Shown here: one piece after another, positions 1-8,002 of the stretch
How positions within the stretch are numbered: the first letter of the stretch is position 1
Layout of the letters: every line of letters begins with the position of its first letter
Assembly (NCBI RefSeq): GCF_004363075.1
Contig: NZ_SNYN01000032.1
Span: 1-50,721, forward strand
Direction of reading: 5' to 3'
Origin: Actinorugispora endophytica
Lineage (GTDB): Bacteria; Actinomycetota; Actinomycetes; Streptosporangiales; Streptosporangiaceae
DNA length: 50,721 nucleotides
Program-made: the position numbers and the translations under genes
The notes under the pieces: generated by a model
Database searches by the model: none
Seen by the model: the letters and a program-made list of their open reading frames with translations, nothing else
What the model was told of the DNA's origin: nothing

Positions 1-42
1 GCCGTCGCCGCCCGCCGTGACCTCGCGATCCGCGTGGCGTGA
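1..42 (+). CDS. C-terminal end of an unidentified gene (partial)
   Basis: Reading from base 1 in frame 1 gives 13 codons ending AIRVA and then TGA at 40-42. Codon use is GC-rich at third positions, as in real genes here. A perfect hairpin follows 40 bases later, as expected for the end of a plus-strand gene. Too little is visible to name a product. The alternative is that this is simply non-coding sequence. Confidence 0.3.
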   Translation, partial: AVAARRDLAIRVA

Positions 43-82
43 GGCCGAAAGACCCACCCGAAGCACCGGCACGCCGAACCAC

Positions 83-109
83 CCCCGCGCCGGAGGCTCC
101 GGCGCGGGG
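83..109 (+). terminator. perfect 12-bp hairpin, likely terminator
   Basis: CCCCGCGCCGGA (83-94) and TCCGGCGCGGGG (98-109) are perfect inverted repeats around a 3-base loop. No U-tract follows, as is common in actinomycetes. It probably ends the gene whose stop is at 42. Confidence 0.55.
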
Positions 110-160
110 AGGGTCGGGGCTCTGCCGGGTCGGGGTCCGCTGTGTGAGGGTTTCGTTGGT

Positions 161-216
161 GATCGTGACGTCAGCGTTCCACAAAACGGACAAAGTGGAA
201 CGCCAGCGTCACGATC
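161..216 (-). terminator. 22-bp near-perfect inverted repeat downstream of the first kinase
   Basis: 161-182 and 195-216 are complementary except for a short central mismatch (GTCAG against GCTGG), around an A-rich 12-base loop (AAAACGGACAAA). It lies 60 bases past the stop of the minus-strand kinase gene, so a terminator for that gene is the simplest reading. Confidence 0.5.
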
Positions 217-276
217 ATCGAGCAGGCCCCTGTGGTGACCGCGAACCGGGAAGAGGGCTCACGGCCGTCGGGAGAG

Positions 277-2007
277 TCACCCGGCCGTCCCGAACCGGCG
301 CGCCGTCTCGGCGGTGACCGAGGCGATCACGATCCAGGCCAGGCCCTGGGCGCTGTTCGGGTCGGCGCGGAGCACGGACTCCTGCTGGCTGGCCCACCAG
401 CGCAGCGAGGGGCTTCGCAGGTTCAGGACCTCCGCCCGGTGCCGGTCGACCTCGGTGCTGCGCGACCGCACCAGCAGCGCCGTCGCGTAGAGCCGGTCGA
501 CGATCCTGCTGTCGGGGGGCAGCAGGACCGAGGAGCCCAGCCGCCGGTGCTCCATCCTGATCTGGTTGCGGAGTTCGCGCAGCGGCGCGGTGGTGTGCGC
601 CACGACGTCGGCGACACCGCCGCGCACCTCCCGCAGGATCCGGCAGCCCCGCCCGAAGTGCCGTCCGACGCAGGTCAGGTGGGCGCACGTGTGCCTGGCA
701 GCGTGGTCGAGGAAGACCCCGCGGTCGCCGAGGAGCCGTCGCAGCAGCTCCTGGTCCCGCTCGTCGCCCAGCGCGAGTTCGACCAGGCCCGCCTCGTCGA
801 TGAAACGCCCCCGGTACCTGGGCCGGACGTGCGGGGCCAGCCGCGCGGCGACCGCCGCGCAGGCCAGGTCCATCGCGATGCGGTTGTCCAGCGCGTGTTC
901 GACCAGCCTGGCGAGTTCCGGGTCGGGCCGCTGCCGCCGCAGCTCCAGCGTGATCCCCTCCAGGTTCTCCCGCCACCACTGACGGGGGTCGGCGTGCTGG
1001 TCCTGCATCTCCAGGACGAGCAGAGTGGCCGGATCGGCCCGCTTCGAGCCGCCGCCCCCGCCGAAAGGGGGACGCGGGAAGGAGGGCAGGGAGGGAACGG
1101 GGAACCGCGCCTGGTGCCCGGGGTCGGGATCGGAGGGCAGCACCGGAGGGTGGACCGGAGGCTGGGCCGGAGCGGGCAGTTCGATGGCGAGGGCGCGGGC
1201 GCGGTCCAGCAGTTCCTGGGCGGTGGGACGGTCGTCCGGGTTCTTGGCCATGGCCCGCAGCGCGAGATCGGCCAGCGGCCCGGTGAAGTCGTGCATCGCG
1301 GGCTCCCTGTTGAGCACTCGCTGGATGACCGCGTGCGTGTTCTCGGCGGCGAAGGGCTGGTGCCCGGTCGCGGCGAAGACCACCAGGCAGCCCCAGGCGA
1401 AGACGTCGGCGGGCGGCCCGCCGGGCTCCCCCCGGTAGCGTTCGGGGCTGATCGTGCCCGTCGTGCCCAGGGGGGCCGACCCCGTCTCGGTCAGCCCCTC
1501 GCCGTCCAGGGAGAGCGCGATCCCGAAGTCCAGGATGACCGGCTTGTCACGGCTGATGATGACGTTGGACGGCTTGAGGTCCCGGTGCACGAAACCCGCG
1601 ACGTGGATGGCGCGCAGCGCGTCCGCGACCACCCGGGCCAGCAGGAGCGTGCCCTTGGCGGACAGGCGGCCCTGGTCCTGCAGGTTCCGGCCCGGAACGT
1701 ACGGGGTGACCAGCCAGGGGCGGTTCCCGGCGAACCCCTCGTCCAGCAGCGGGATGGTGTACTCGCTGCGAACGCTGCGCAGCGCCTCGATCTCGTTGCG
1801 GAACCGCTGGCGCCTCTGGCTGATCTGCCCGGACGTCTCCGGCCGCATGAGTTTCAGCGCGACGGGGCGGCCGCCCGCTCCGATCGCGGCGTAGACGACG
1901 CCCATGCCGCCCTCGCCCAACCTGCCCAGCAGGCGGTAGCCGGGAATCCGGATCTCCTCCTCGTCGGGGGTCAACGGGGACAGGTCCGCGGGGAAGGTGT
2001 TCGGCAT
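277..2007 (-). CDS. Ser/Thr protein kinase, cytoplasmic, with unknown C-terminal domain
   Basis: A Hanks-type (PknB-like) kinase that should phosphorylate Ser/Thr on target proteins. Counting from the start at 2007, the glycine loop GEGGMG is at residues 31-36, the ATP-binding Lys at 52 (VALK), the catalytic HRDLKPSN at 141-148 and DFG at 160-162, so the kinase core is intact. A Pro-rich linker follows, then a roughly 270-residue C-terminal region with no transmembrane segment and several Cys/His residues, which I do not recognise. There is no PASTA domain. An in-frame ATG at 2037 would add 10 residues; neither start has a strong ribosome binding site. The neighbouring kinase gene on the same strand is separated by a hairpin, so the two are probably transcribed separately. 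Confidence 0.88.
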   Translation of the reverse strand: MPNTFPADLSPLTPDEEEIRIPGYRLLGRLGEGGMGVVYAAIGAGGRPVALKLMRPETSGQISQRRQRFRNEIEALRSVRSEYTIPLLDEGFAGNRPWLVTPYVPGRNLQDQGRLSAKGTLLLARVVADALRAIHVAGFVHRDLKPSNVIISRDKPVILDFGIALSLDGEGLTETGSAPLGTTGTISPERYRGEPGGPPADVFAWGCLVVFAATGHQPFAAENTHAVIQRVLNREPAMHDFTGPLADLALRAMAKNPDDRPTAQELLDRARALAIELPAPAQPPVHPPVLPSDPDPGHQARFPVPSLPSFPRPPFGGGGGSKRADPATLLVLEMQDQHADPRQWWRENLEGITLELRRQRPDPELARLVEHALDNRIAMDLACAAVAARLAPHVRPRYRGRFIDEAGLVELALGDERDQELLRRLLGDRGVFLDHAARHTCAHLTCVGRHFGRGCRILREVRGGVADVVAHTTAPLRELRNQIRMEHRRLGSSVLLPPDSRIVDRLYATALLVRSRSTEVDRHRAEVLNLRSPSLRWWASQQESVLRADPNSAQGLAWIVIASVTAETARRFGTAG

Positions 2008-2346
2008 CGGCGTTCCGGAGTGGAGGGAGGGGCCCATCAGTCGATTATCGGCCGTTCCGCCGCGGGGGTTCCGCCGAATGGCTGGATCCGGTCAGTATCG
2101 GGCCTTCCGCGGCGGTCCGGCACAGGGGCCGCGGCAACGGGGACGCCCACCACGGTTCCGGTGCGGGGCGTGCAGGGCGTGCGCGGCGGTGCGCGTTCGG
2201 AAACACCGGGAACCGGAGGACACCTTTGAAGGCCGCGTGACGTTCGCGCTGCCGTCGCTTCGCGAACGTCACGCGCCCCCGGACCGTCGCCGGTGGTCGG
2301 GCCGGATCCCGGCCGGCCCTCCGAGCGGCGCCGCGGGGGATTCTCT
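2008..2346. other. 339-bp gap between the two kinase genes, with a 14-bp perfect inverted repeat
   Basis: GCGTGACGTTCGCG (2235-2248) and CGCGAACGTCACGC (2261-2274) are perfect inverted repeats with a 12-base loop. The hairpin lies past the stop of the 2347-4374 kinase gene and before the 277-2007 gene, so it probably terminates the former. The rest should hold the promoter of the downstream kinase, but I see no clear -35/-10 pair. Confidence 0.5.
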
Positions 2347-4374
2347 CTAGCCCGCGGGCGGGTACAGCTCGGTGACCGAGACGACCAGGGGGAGGTCGGT
2401 CTCGGGGTCGCGGTCGCCGAAGGTCACCTCGGCGACGACCACGTCACCCCAGCCCAGGTAGTCGGCCAGGTCCCGGCCGGTGACCGCGAAGGTGCCGCGG
2501 CCCTCGCCGTCGGTCGACAACTGGTCGGGGTTGAGGCAGAAGCGCGCGCACAGGACCTCGGCGTCGGGGGCGATCAGCGTCTCCAGGGGCTGGTCCACGC
2601 CTTCCGCCGGGTCCCACCGCTCGCCCCAGTCCTCCGGGGTGATCTCGCCGCCGCTCTGCCCCTCGAACGCGTCGCCCGTGTCCTGGAGGGGGGTGTACGA
2701 CCACGGGCCGGAGATCAGGTTGGCCTCGCCCGGTCCCTCGAAGCGGACCGTGATGGTCCCGCTGTCCAGTTCCGGGGGCACGGGGGCGGACGAGGAGTCG
2801 GCCGCGGGGGCCCCGGGCTCGGCAGTGGGCTCGTCCCCGGGATCCCCGCCGAACGCGGCGACACCGGCCCACACGGCGCCGCCCACGAGGAGGAGGGCCA
2901 GCACGCCGCCGCCCGCGAGCAGGAGGGTGCGGTTGCCCGGCTTCCCCGGGGCGGACGGGAACGCGGGCGCCGCGCCGCCGGAGACGGTGGAGAAGGCCGC
3001 CGTGGTCTTGGCGGGCTCGGAGGGCCCGTGGAGGGCGGTCGGCGCGGGGAGGGAGACCGCCGGTCCCGTGGGCGCCGGGAAGCTCGGAGCGGAGGAGACG
3101 GGCAGCGTGGGCTCGTCGGCTCCGGGGCCCGCCGGGGTCACCGGTCCGGCCTGGCCGGGAAGCGTGGGGCCGTCGGCGTCCTCGGCCTTGTCGGCCTTCG
3201 GAGCCGGGGAAGGGGCCGCCTCGGGTTCCACCGGATCCACCGGTCCGGCCTGGGCGGGAACAGCGGGCGCGTCGGGTTCGGGCGTCGGGGGGACGGCGGG
3301 CGCGGGTTCGGCGGGCACCGGGGCCACCGGGACCGGGGGCGCCGGTACGGCGGGTGCTGACGGGACGGCCGCCGCGGCCTGCTTCCTCCAGCCCTTCTTA
3401 CCCTTCGCGCGCTCGTCCAGGTGGACCACGCGGGGCAGCAGGGCCGGTTCCACGATCCCCTGCCACTCCCGGTGCAGCAGCCGGGTCACCCCGGAGCCGG
3501 GACCGGCCTCGGTGCCGACCGTGCCGAGACCCTCCTCCCACAGCGCGATGGAGCCGCGCACCACGTCGCGCACGCCGGGTCGCTGCTCGGGGTCCTTGGC
3601 CAGCGCCGACTCCAGCAGCGGGCGCATCTCGTCGGGAACTCCGTCGAGGTCGGGCTCGGCCGTCCCCACCCGCTGGGCGAGCGACTCGGGCTCGCCCTCG
3701 CCGAACGGCAGGCGGCCGGTGGCGGCGAAGGCCAGGACCGCACCCCAGGCGAACACGTCGGACGCCTCGCCGGGCGGCGCTCCCCGGTGGCGCTCGGGGG
3801 CCGTCCACGCCGCGGACCGGCGCACCACGTCCGGGTCGCCGGGCAGCACGCAGTCCAGGACACGCGGGCCGGAGGAGCTGAGGAGGATGTTGCCGGGCTT
3901 GAGGTCGCCGTGCGCCAGGTCCAGCGCGTGCAGCGTGGACAGGCACTCGCCCAGTCCGGCGGCCAGGGCGATGAGGCGTCCCGGGCTCATGGGGCCGCGC
4001 TTGCGCGCGTACCGGGACAGCTGGGTGCCGGGGGCGTACCGCATGGCCAGCCAGGGCGTCGCGGCCTGGGCGTCGAAGGCGACGGGTGGTACGTAGCAGC
4101 GTCCGTCGACCCCGCTCAGAGCGCGCAGCCGCGCGTCCAGCAGGGCGCGGGACGCCGGGTCGGTCGCGTGCGAGGGGGGCAAAGTCTTGACGGCCAGCAG
4201 CACGTCCGGTTCCACGGTCGGGTGCACGGCCGCGTACACGGTTCCGGTCCGCCCCGAACCGAGCCGCCCGACCAGCGCGTACGGCCCGATCTGGCGGGGG
4301 TCCTCCGACGCGGTGGGGGTCAGATCGGGCGGGACCAGAACGGAGATCGTCCGTTCGGAACGTCGGCTCATCAT
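2347..4374 (-). CDS. membrane-anchored Ser/Thr kinase-like protein with degenerate DFG
   Basis: The N-terminal 280 residues are a Hanks-type kinase fold: glycine loop GSGRTG near 39-44, Lys63 (AVK), and HGDLKPGN at 155-162 with the catalytic Asp kept but Arg of HRD replaced by Gly. DFG is replaced by DCV at 174-176. A long Pro/Ala/Glu-rich linker (about 330-470) leads to one transmembrane helix (about 480-507), then a roughly 150-residue extracellular domain with two Cys (VLCARFC) and no PASTA repeats. The outside domain could sense a ligand. Because DFG-Gly is lost, activity may be weak or absent, so it may be a pseudokinase scaffold. The start is an ATG-ATG pair after AGGA. The gene is divergent from DUF948. 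Confidence 0.83.
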   Translation of the reverse strand: MMSRRSERTISVLVPPDLTPTASEDPRQIGPYALVGRLGSGRTGTVYAAVHPTVEPDVLLAVKTLPPSHATDPASRALLDARLRALSGVDGRCYVPPVAFDAQAATPWLAMRYAPGTQLSRYARKRGPMSPGRLIALAAGLGECLSTLHALDLAHGDLKPGNILLSSSGPRVLDCVLPGDPDVVRRSAAWTAPERHRGAPPGEASDVFAWGAVLAFAATGRLPFGEGEPESLAQRVGTAEPDLDGVPDEMRPLLESALAKDPEQRPGVRDVVRGSIALWEEGLGTVGTEAGPGSGVTRLLHREWQGIVEPALLPRVVHLDERAKGKKGWRKQAAAAVPSAPAVPAPPVPVAPVPAEPAPAVPPTPEPDAPAVPAQAGPVDPVEPEAAPSPAPKADKAEDADGPTLPGQAGPVTPAGPGADEPTLPVSSAPSFPAPTGPAVSLPAPTALHGPSEPAKTTAAFSTVSGGAAPAFPSAPGKPGNRTLLLAGGGVLALLLVGGAVWAGVAAFGGDPGDEPTAEPGAPAADSSSAPVPPELDSGTITVRFEGPGEANLISGPWSYTPLQDTGDAFEGQSGGEITPEDWGERWDPAEGVDQPLETLIAPDAEVLCARFCLNPDQLSTDGEGRGTFAVTGRDLADYLGWGDVVVAEVTFGDRDPETDLPLVVSVTELYPPAG

Positions 4375-4856
4375 GGTCCTGTCTCAAGGAAATCCAAGGT
4401 GGAACGCTGGATCTTGTGGCGCAATAGTAGCCAACCAGCGGTTGTCGCCATTATCCGGAGAACTCGGTCATCTTGTCAGATTCGGAAGGCGGATCCGCTC
4501 CTCCGACATCCTGTGATCCGCGTCCGCCGCAGCGGGTTCTGCTCCCCTTCGGCGAGCCTCGGTCCGAAGGGCGGACGCGTGGCGCGCCTTTCGCGGACGA
4601 CGCCGCCGGATCGGCGAAGAGAACTACTTTGGGTAACTATAGAGGCATCTCGAGTTGCGGAACGTGATTGGATGACGGTCGGGTCTCGTGGGGGCGGTGG
4701 GAATCACGCGATAGGGTCATCCCTAATTCGGCTCTCTCGGTTGTGCCGGACGCCCTTTCGGCGTGTCCGCCACCGGAGAGGACCGGCTCCCCGGCGCCTT
4801 CGCGCCGCATCCGCCTGTTCGACGCCCGAAAGCCCCCAACCGTTAGCGGAGTCCGC
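4375..4856. promoter_or_regulatory. 482-bp divergent intergenic region
   Basis: This region separates the minus-strand kinase from the plus-strand DUF948 gene and must carry both promoters. It is locally AT-richer around 4385-4470 and 4620-4665 (for example GGGTAACTATAGAGG), and a TAGGGT box at about 4712-4717 could be the -10 for the plus-strand genes. I could not fix a convincing -35. No coding sequence is apparent. Confidence 0.4.
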
Positions 4857-5249
4857 ATGCTGACCGGAGGAGAGCTCGCAGCCCTGATCGCCGTCGTGGT
4901 CTGGGCGGTGGTGGCCGCGTTCCTGTGCGTGGTCCTGTTCAAGCTCACACGGCTCCTGGCCGAGGCCACCAAGGCCGTGTCCGAGTTCCGGGAGCGCACC
5001 GGCCCCCTGCTCGACGACGTCACCGCCACGGTCGAGCGCGCCAACGGCTCGCTGGACCGGGTCGAGGAGATCACCGCCAACCTCGCCAGCACGAGCGAGG
5101 ACGTGTCCACGGTCACCGCGCTCACCCGCTCGGCGGTGACCGGCCCGCTGGTCAAGGTCGCGTCGCTGTCCTACGGGGTGCGCCGGGTCCTGGGTCGGCG
5201 CAGGGAGCTGGCCCTGATCCGCACCCGTCGCAGGAGGGAGCGCGCGTGA
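4857..5249 (+). CDS. DUF948 domain protein, single N-terminal membrane helix
   Basis: 130 residues. A hydrophobic N-terminal helix (about 4-26) is followed by an amphipathic coiled-coil stretch (about 30-90) with regular heptad-like spacing, then an Arg-rich tail. This is the DUF948 layout: a small membrane-anchored coiled-coil protein of unknown function. The ATG at 4857 is chosen because the membrane helix follows directly. The stop overlaps the next gene's GTG start by 4 bp, so translation is coupled. In Streptomyces, as I recall, DUF948 and DUF6167 genes lie directly upstream of alaS; here they are cut off from it by about 10 kb. Confidence 0.85.
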   Translation: MLTGGELAALIAVVVWAVVAAFLCVVLFKLTRLLAEATKAVSEFRERTGPLLDDVTATVERANGSLDRVEEITANLASTSEDVSTVTALTRSAVTGPLVKVASLSYGVRRVLGRRRELALIRTRRRRERA

Positions 5250-5509
5250 TCGGCAGGACCCTCTACTTCGTCGCGGGGGCGGCGCTCGGCGGGTACGTGG
5301 TGCACCGGCTCACCCGCACCGCGCGCGCCTGGACCCCCGGCGGCATCGCCCACCGCGTCGAGGGGCACGTCTCCTCCTACCGGGACGCCCTGCGCGAGCT
5401 CAACGACGACGTCGCCGACGCCGTGCGCGAGCACGAGGCCGAACTCACCCGCCGCTACGCGCCGGAGACGCCCGAACCTCCGGCGTCCCGCGCCCTCCCC
5501 GAACGCTGA
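5246..5509 (+). CDS. DUF6167 family small protein
   Basis: 87 residues starting at GTG 5246, preceded by a good Shine-Dalgarno sequence (CAGGAGGGAG, 5231-5240). A short hydrophobic N-terminus (YFVAGAALGGYVV) is followed by a charged helical region. Length, context after DUF948 and the opening residues fit the DUF6167 family found next to alaS in actinomycetes. Function is unknown; association with the DUF948 protein at the membrane is plausible. It is the last conserved gene before the accessory island. Confidence 0.8.
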   Translation: MIGRTLYFVAGAALGGYVVHRLTRTARAWTPGGIAHRVEGHVSSYRDALRELNDDVADAVREHEAELTRRYAPETPEPPASRALPER

Positions 5510-6137
5510 CCGGTTCCCGCTGTGCCGTGATCCTGCCCGCGCTCACGATGACCCTGGGCTTTTCGAGCCTTTCACGTCCCGGAACGGACGGAAAACCGCT
5601 CAGAGAACACTGGTCCGTGTCCGATCGGACGTGGCACATTCCGTAGAGCCGTGCCGCGCGCCTTCTCCGTCACCTGGGTCATGCTGGCGGAGCCACGCGT
5701 ATCCGCTTCGCCACCACCGCTGACTTCTGCGATCCGCACGCCCTGGTTGCCGCAGTTGGGGTCGTCTACGCACCGGACGGGGACGTGCTCCTGGTCGCGG
5801 AGACGAAGGGCGTTCTCACCGGGTGGCTGACGGGCACGTTGGCGGGTGCCTACCCCGGGCCTGCAACGCCGGCGCGGCCGCCGCACGGCTACGTCCAAGC
5901 GGTGGTCGTGGTTCCGACCGCCCGCAGGTCGGGGACCGGGGGATGCTGCTGAAGGCATCCGCTGTGCTCGCGCGAGCACGGTGTGGGACGGGTGTTCGCT
6001 GTGCCCGACGAGGGACCCGGGGGCGCGGGCCGGGTCCGGTGGCTGTCCGCACGCGGCTTCACCGCGTTGGCCGACTCTGACGAGCCGTGGCCGGTGACAG
6101 GGCGTTGGGTGAACCGCGCTACGTAGAGCCGCAGCTT
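5510..6137 (+). pseudogene. 628-bp stretch with degenerate coding sequence of unknown family
   Basis: From about 5704 the plus strand reads as an open frame with typical codon bias (residues such as VAAVGVVYAPDGDVLLVAE) up to a TGA near 5950. A second open stretch in another frame runs to about 6126 (GRVFAVPDEG, then RWLSARGFTALADSD). The two pieces look like parts of one frameshifted gene. The first piece faintly recalls the start of a NUDIX fold, but no NUDIX box is present, so I do not assign a family. The 5510-5690 part holds nothing I can name. Confidence 0.3.
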
Positions 6138-7079
6138 CTACGCTTGGCCGTGCTCGTGGACCATCGCGCGCAGGCCCTGGGCCGGGTGATAGCCCTCCAG
6201 GTCCCGCACCAGAGCGGTCAGGCGCCCGCGGGTGGTCGCGCGCAGCTGTCCGGCCGGGATCGCTTCGAGCGCGCTCGAAGCGACCGCGACCGCGTCCTGG
6301 CCCTGGCGTTGGGCAGCATGGGCGCGGGCGTGGACCACGGTGGCCGCGGCCCAACCGGGAGATCCGGCGCGCTTGTGCGCGAGGGAGGTCTGCGCGTGAG
6401 CGGCGGCAGCGGCGGGGTTCCCGGCGCTCAGGTGAGCCTCGGCCAGGTGTAGGTGGAACTCGGCCTGGTCGAACCCGAACCGGCCGGGCCGCTCCTGGGC
6501 GGCGTCCATGTGGTGGCGGGCCTGGGTGGTGGCCGTGGCCAGCTCCTCGGTGCGCCCCAGCGCGGCCAGGGGACGCAGGCGACACCAGGCGGTGATCTGG
6601 GCTCGGTGCAAGGGGGTGTGGGCGTGCTGGGCCGCCTGATCGGCCAGGTCCAGTGCCTGAGTAGGCCGGTGCCGGGCGTGGGCGACCATGGACTGGGCGC
6701 CCAGCGACCAGCCGGTCAGGTGCGCGTGGCCGATCTCGGTGCCGATGCGGGCGGCGGTGCTCAAGTGGATGAGGGCGCCGGCGCTGTCGTCGGTGTGGTG
6801 GGCGAGGTTGCCCAGCAGGGCCGAGAGCCAGCCGATGATGTGCCGGGCCTCGGTGTTGGTGTCGCCGTGGCCGATGAGCAGGCTCCGGCAGCGGGACACC
6901 TCGGCGGCCAGGGCCCGGGGCGGATAGTGGCTGTAGCGCTGGGCGTAGAAGTCCAGGGCGTGGATGTAGTCGAGCCCGGGACGGGTGGGCCCGTGTTCCC
7001 ACCGGCACAGCATGGCGGTGGTCAGCCCGGGAGGGGCGAGCCCGTCAGCTCGGTAGACCTCGCGGACGGAACCTGTCAA
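6138..7079 (-). pseudogene. HTH/TPR regulator lacking the first part of its HTH domain
   Basis: 313 residues from a TTG at 7079. The N-terminus enters in the middle of an XRE-type HTH (LCRWEHGPTRPGLDYIHAL, the recognition-helix and wing part). After it come alanine-rich helical repeats of TPR type, as in the large Streptomyces regulators with HTH plus TPR. The first HTH helices are missing. Immediately upstream in the same frame there is a stop and a short open frame resembling the start of an IS5-type transposase (7095-7199). I infer that insertion and later deletion removed the promoter and N-terminus, so DNA binding is probably lost. It could still be expressed as a truncated protein. Confidence 0.6.
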
Positions 7080-7094
7080 TCGCTGTGAGACGTT

Positions 7095-7199
7095 CTATGC
7101 TGCGGGTTTTCCCAGACCGGGAGTGGTTTCCTCCTCGCCCTCGATCCGGGGCGGTTTGATCAGGTCCCACTCGTCGTCGGTGAGGTCACCACGTGCCAT
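7095..7199 (-). mobile_element. possible IS5-family transposase N-terminal remnant
   Basis: A 34-codon frame starting at ATG 7199 begins MARGDLTDDEWDLIKP. IS5-type (DUF4096-like) transposases commonly begin with almost the same residues. After residue 16 the similarity ends, and the frame stops at TAG 7095-7097. It abuts a regulator that lacks its N-terminus. No complete transposase or clear terminal repeats remain. It could instead be a chance match, since only about 16 residues support it. Confidence 0.5.
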
Positions 7200-7212
7200 G
7201 GGTCTGGTCTAC

Positions 7213-7251
7213 CGGTTCGGGCACTCGCCCGGGGGACGGGCGCCCGAACCG
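7213..7251. repeat. 10-bp perfect inverted repeat (hairpin)
   Basis: CGGTTCGGGC (7213-7222) and GCCCGAACCG (7242-7251) flank 19 bases. It could be an insertion-sequence end or a terminator for the minus-strand gene ending at 7445. The remaining 7252-7444 holds nothing I recognise. Confidence 0.4.
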
Positions 7252-7444
7252 TGATCAAGACCCGGAACAGGCCCCAGCGGTCCGGGGCCGAGAGGTGGGA
7301 GGCGTTCCCGGGACGGTCGCGCGAGTGCGGTCACCGCGGGCTCCCCACCGCGATCAGCGGCCCCGGCGAGCACGTACCCGACTCCTGCGGTCAGCACACG
7401 GGGAGGAACTAGAGGTGAACCAGCCGCTCTGTCGGCGGTGTCCC

Positions 7445-7810
7445 CTAACCTTCGTCGGGGGTGGCGGTGCCGAGGATCTCGGCGATCCGGATGGCCAGGC
7501 GCAGGGCGGTGGTGCCCTCGGGGATCTCGTCAGAGGCTTCGAGGGTCCAGTCGGCACCGCGGTCGTCGCGCATGTCGAGTTCCACGGTGAAGCCGGTCTT
7601 CTGGTTGGTGATCCGCAGCGAGCCCGGGGTGTTCTCGTCGGGAACACGCACCGTCAGGCCCGCCGCGTCGAGAAGGGCGGCGACGGTCTCGGTGTAGCGG
7701 TCGAACTGGTCCTCCGACAGCAGTTCGGGTACTTCGGTGTCGATGGAGGTGTCGACTCCGCCCCACCCCTGAGGGACAATCGGGGTCGGGAGTGCGTGGA
7801 CGTCGGTCAT
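7445..7810 (-). CDS. hypothetical protein, 121 residues
   Basis: Starts at ATG 7810 (MTDVHALPTP), preceded by a strong GGAGAGGGG ribosome binding site, and ends DEG. The protein is acidic, soluble and without membrane segments. A central stretch predicts alternating strands and helices (DRYTETVAALLDAAG, then LRITNQKTGFTVELD). I do not recognise the family. It is divergent from the XRE-DUF5753 gene at 8003 and shares a 192-bp promoter region with it, which is typical of small partner genes of such regulators in actinomycetes, but no function can be claimed. Confidence 0.7.
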   Translation of the reverse strand: MTDVHALPTPIVPQGWGGVDTSIDTEVPELLSEDQFDRYTETVAALLDAAGLTVRVPDENTPGSLRITNQKTGFTVELDMRDDRGADWTLEASDEIPEGTTALRLAIRIAEILGTATPDEG

Positions 7811-7909
7811 GGATGTTCCCCTCTCCTGTATGCGCCGTCCGGGGCGGATGAGGGTTCCAATCTCATTCCTCCGCCTCGGACGGCGTTCTTGCCTGCCTTT
7901 GGCTGCTTC

Positions 7910-7940
7910 TTGTGAGACGGTTCTCACGTACTGCTAGGGT
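7910..7940 (+). promoter_or_regulatory. putative promoter with palindromic operator before the XRE gene
   Basis: TTGTGA (7910-7915) and TAGGGT (7935-7940), 19 bases apart, could be -35/-10. A perfect 6-bp inverted repeat GTGAGA-CGGT-TCTCAC (7912-7927) overlaps the -35. A second repeat, GCCAAT-GCAA-ATTGGC, lies near 7968-7983. The stretch is AT-richer than its surroundings. Autoregulation by the XRE protein is an inference. Confidence 0.4.
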
Positions 7941-8002
7941 GGCATATGTATTTGCTTCATACAAGCGCCAATGCAAATTGGCATAAATCTTCGGGGGAGT
8001 CC

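Noticed and set aside
232-2229. 665-codon plus-strand frame
   Set aside because: Antisense to an intact Ser/Thr kinase gene; shadow.
5572-7008. 478-codon minus-strand frame
   Set aside because: Arg/Pro-rich shadow overlapping the truncated regulator in another frame.
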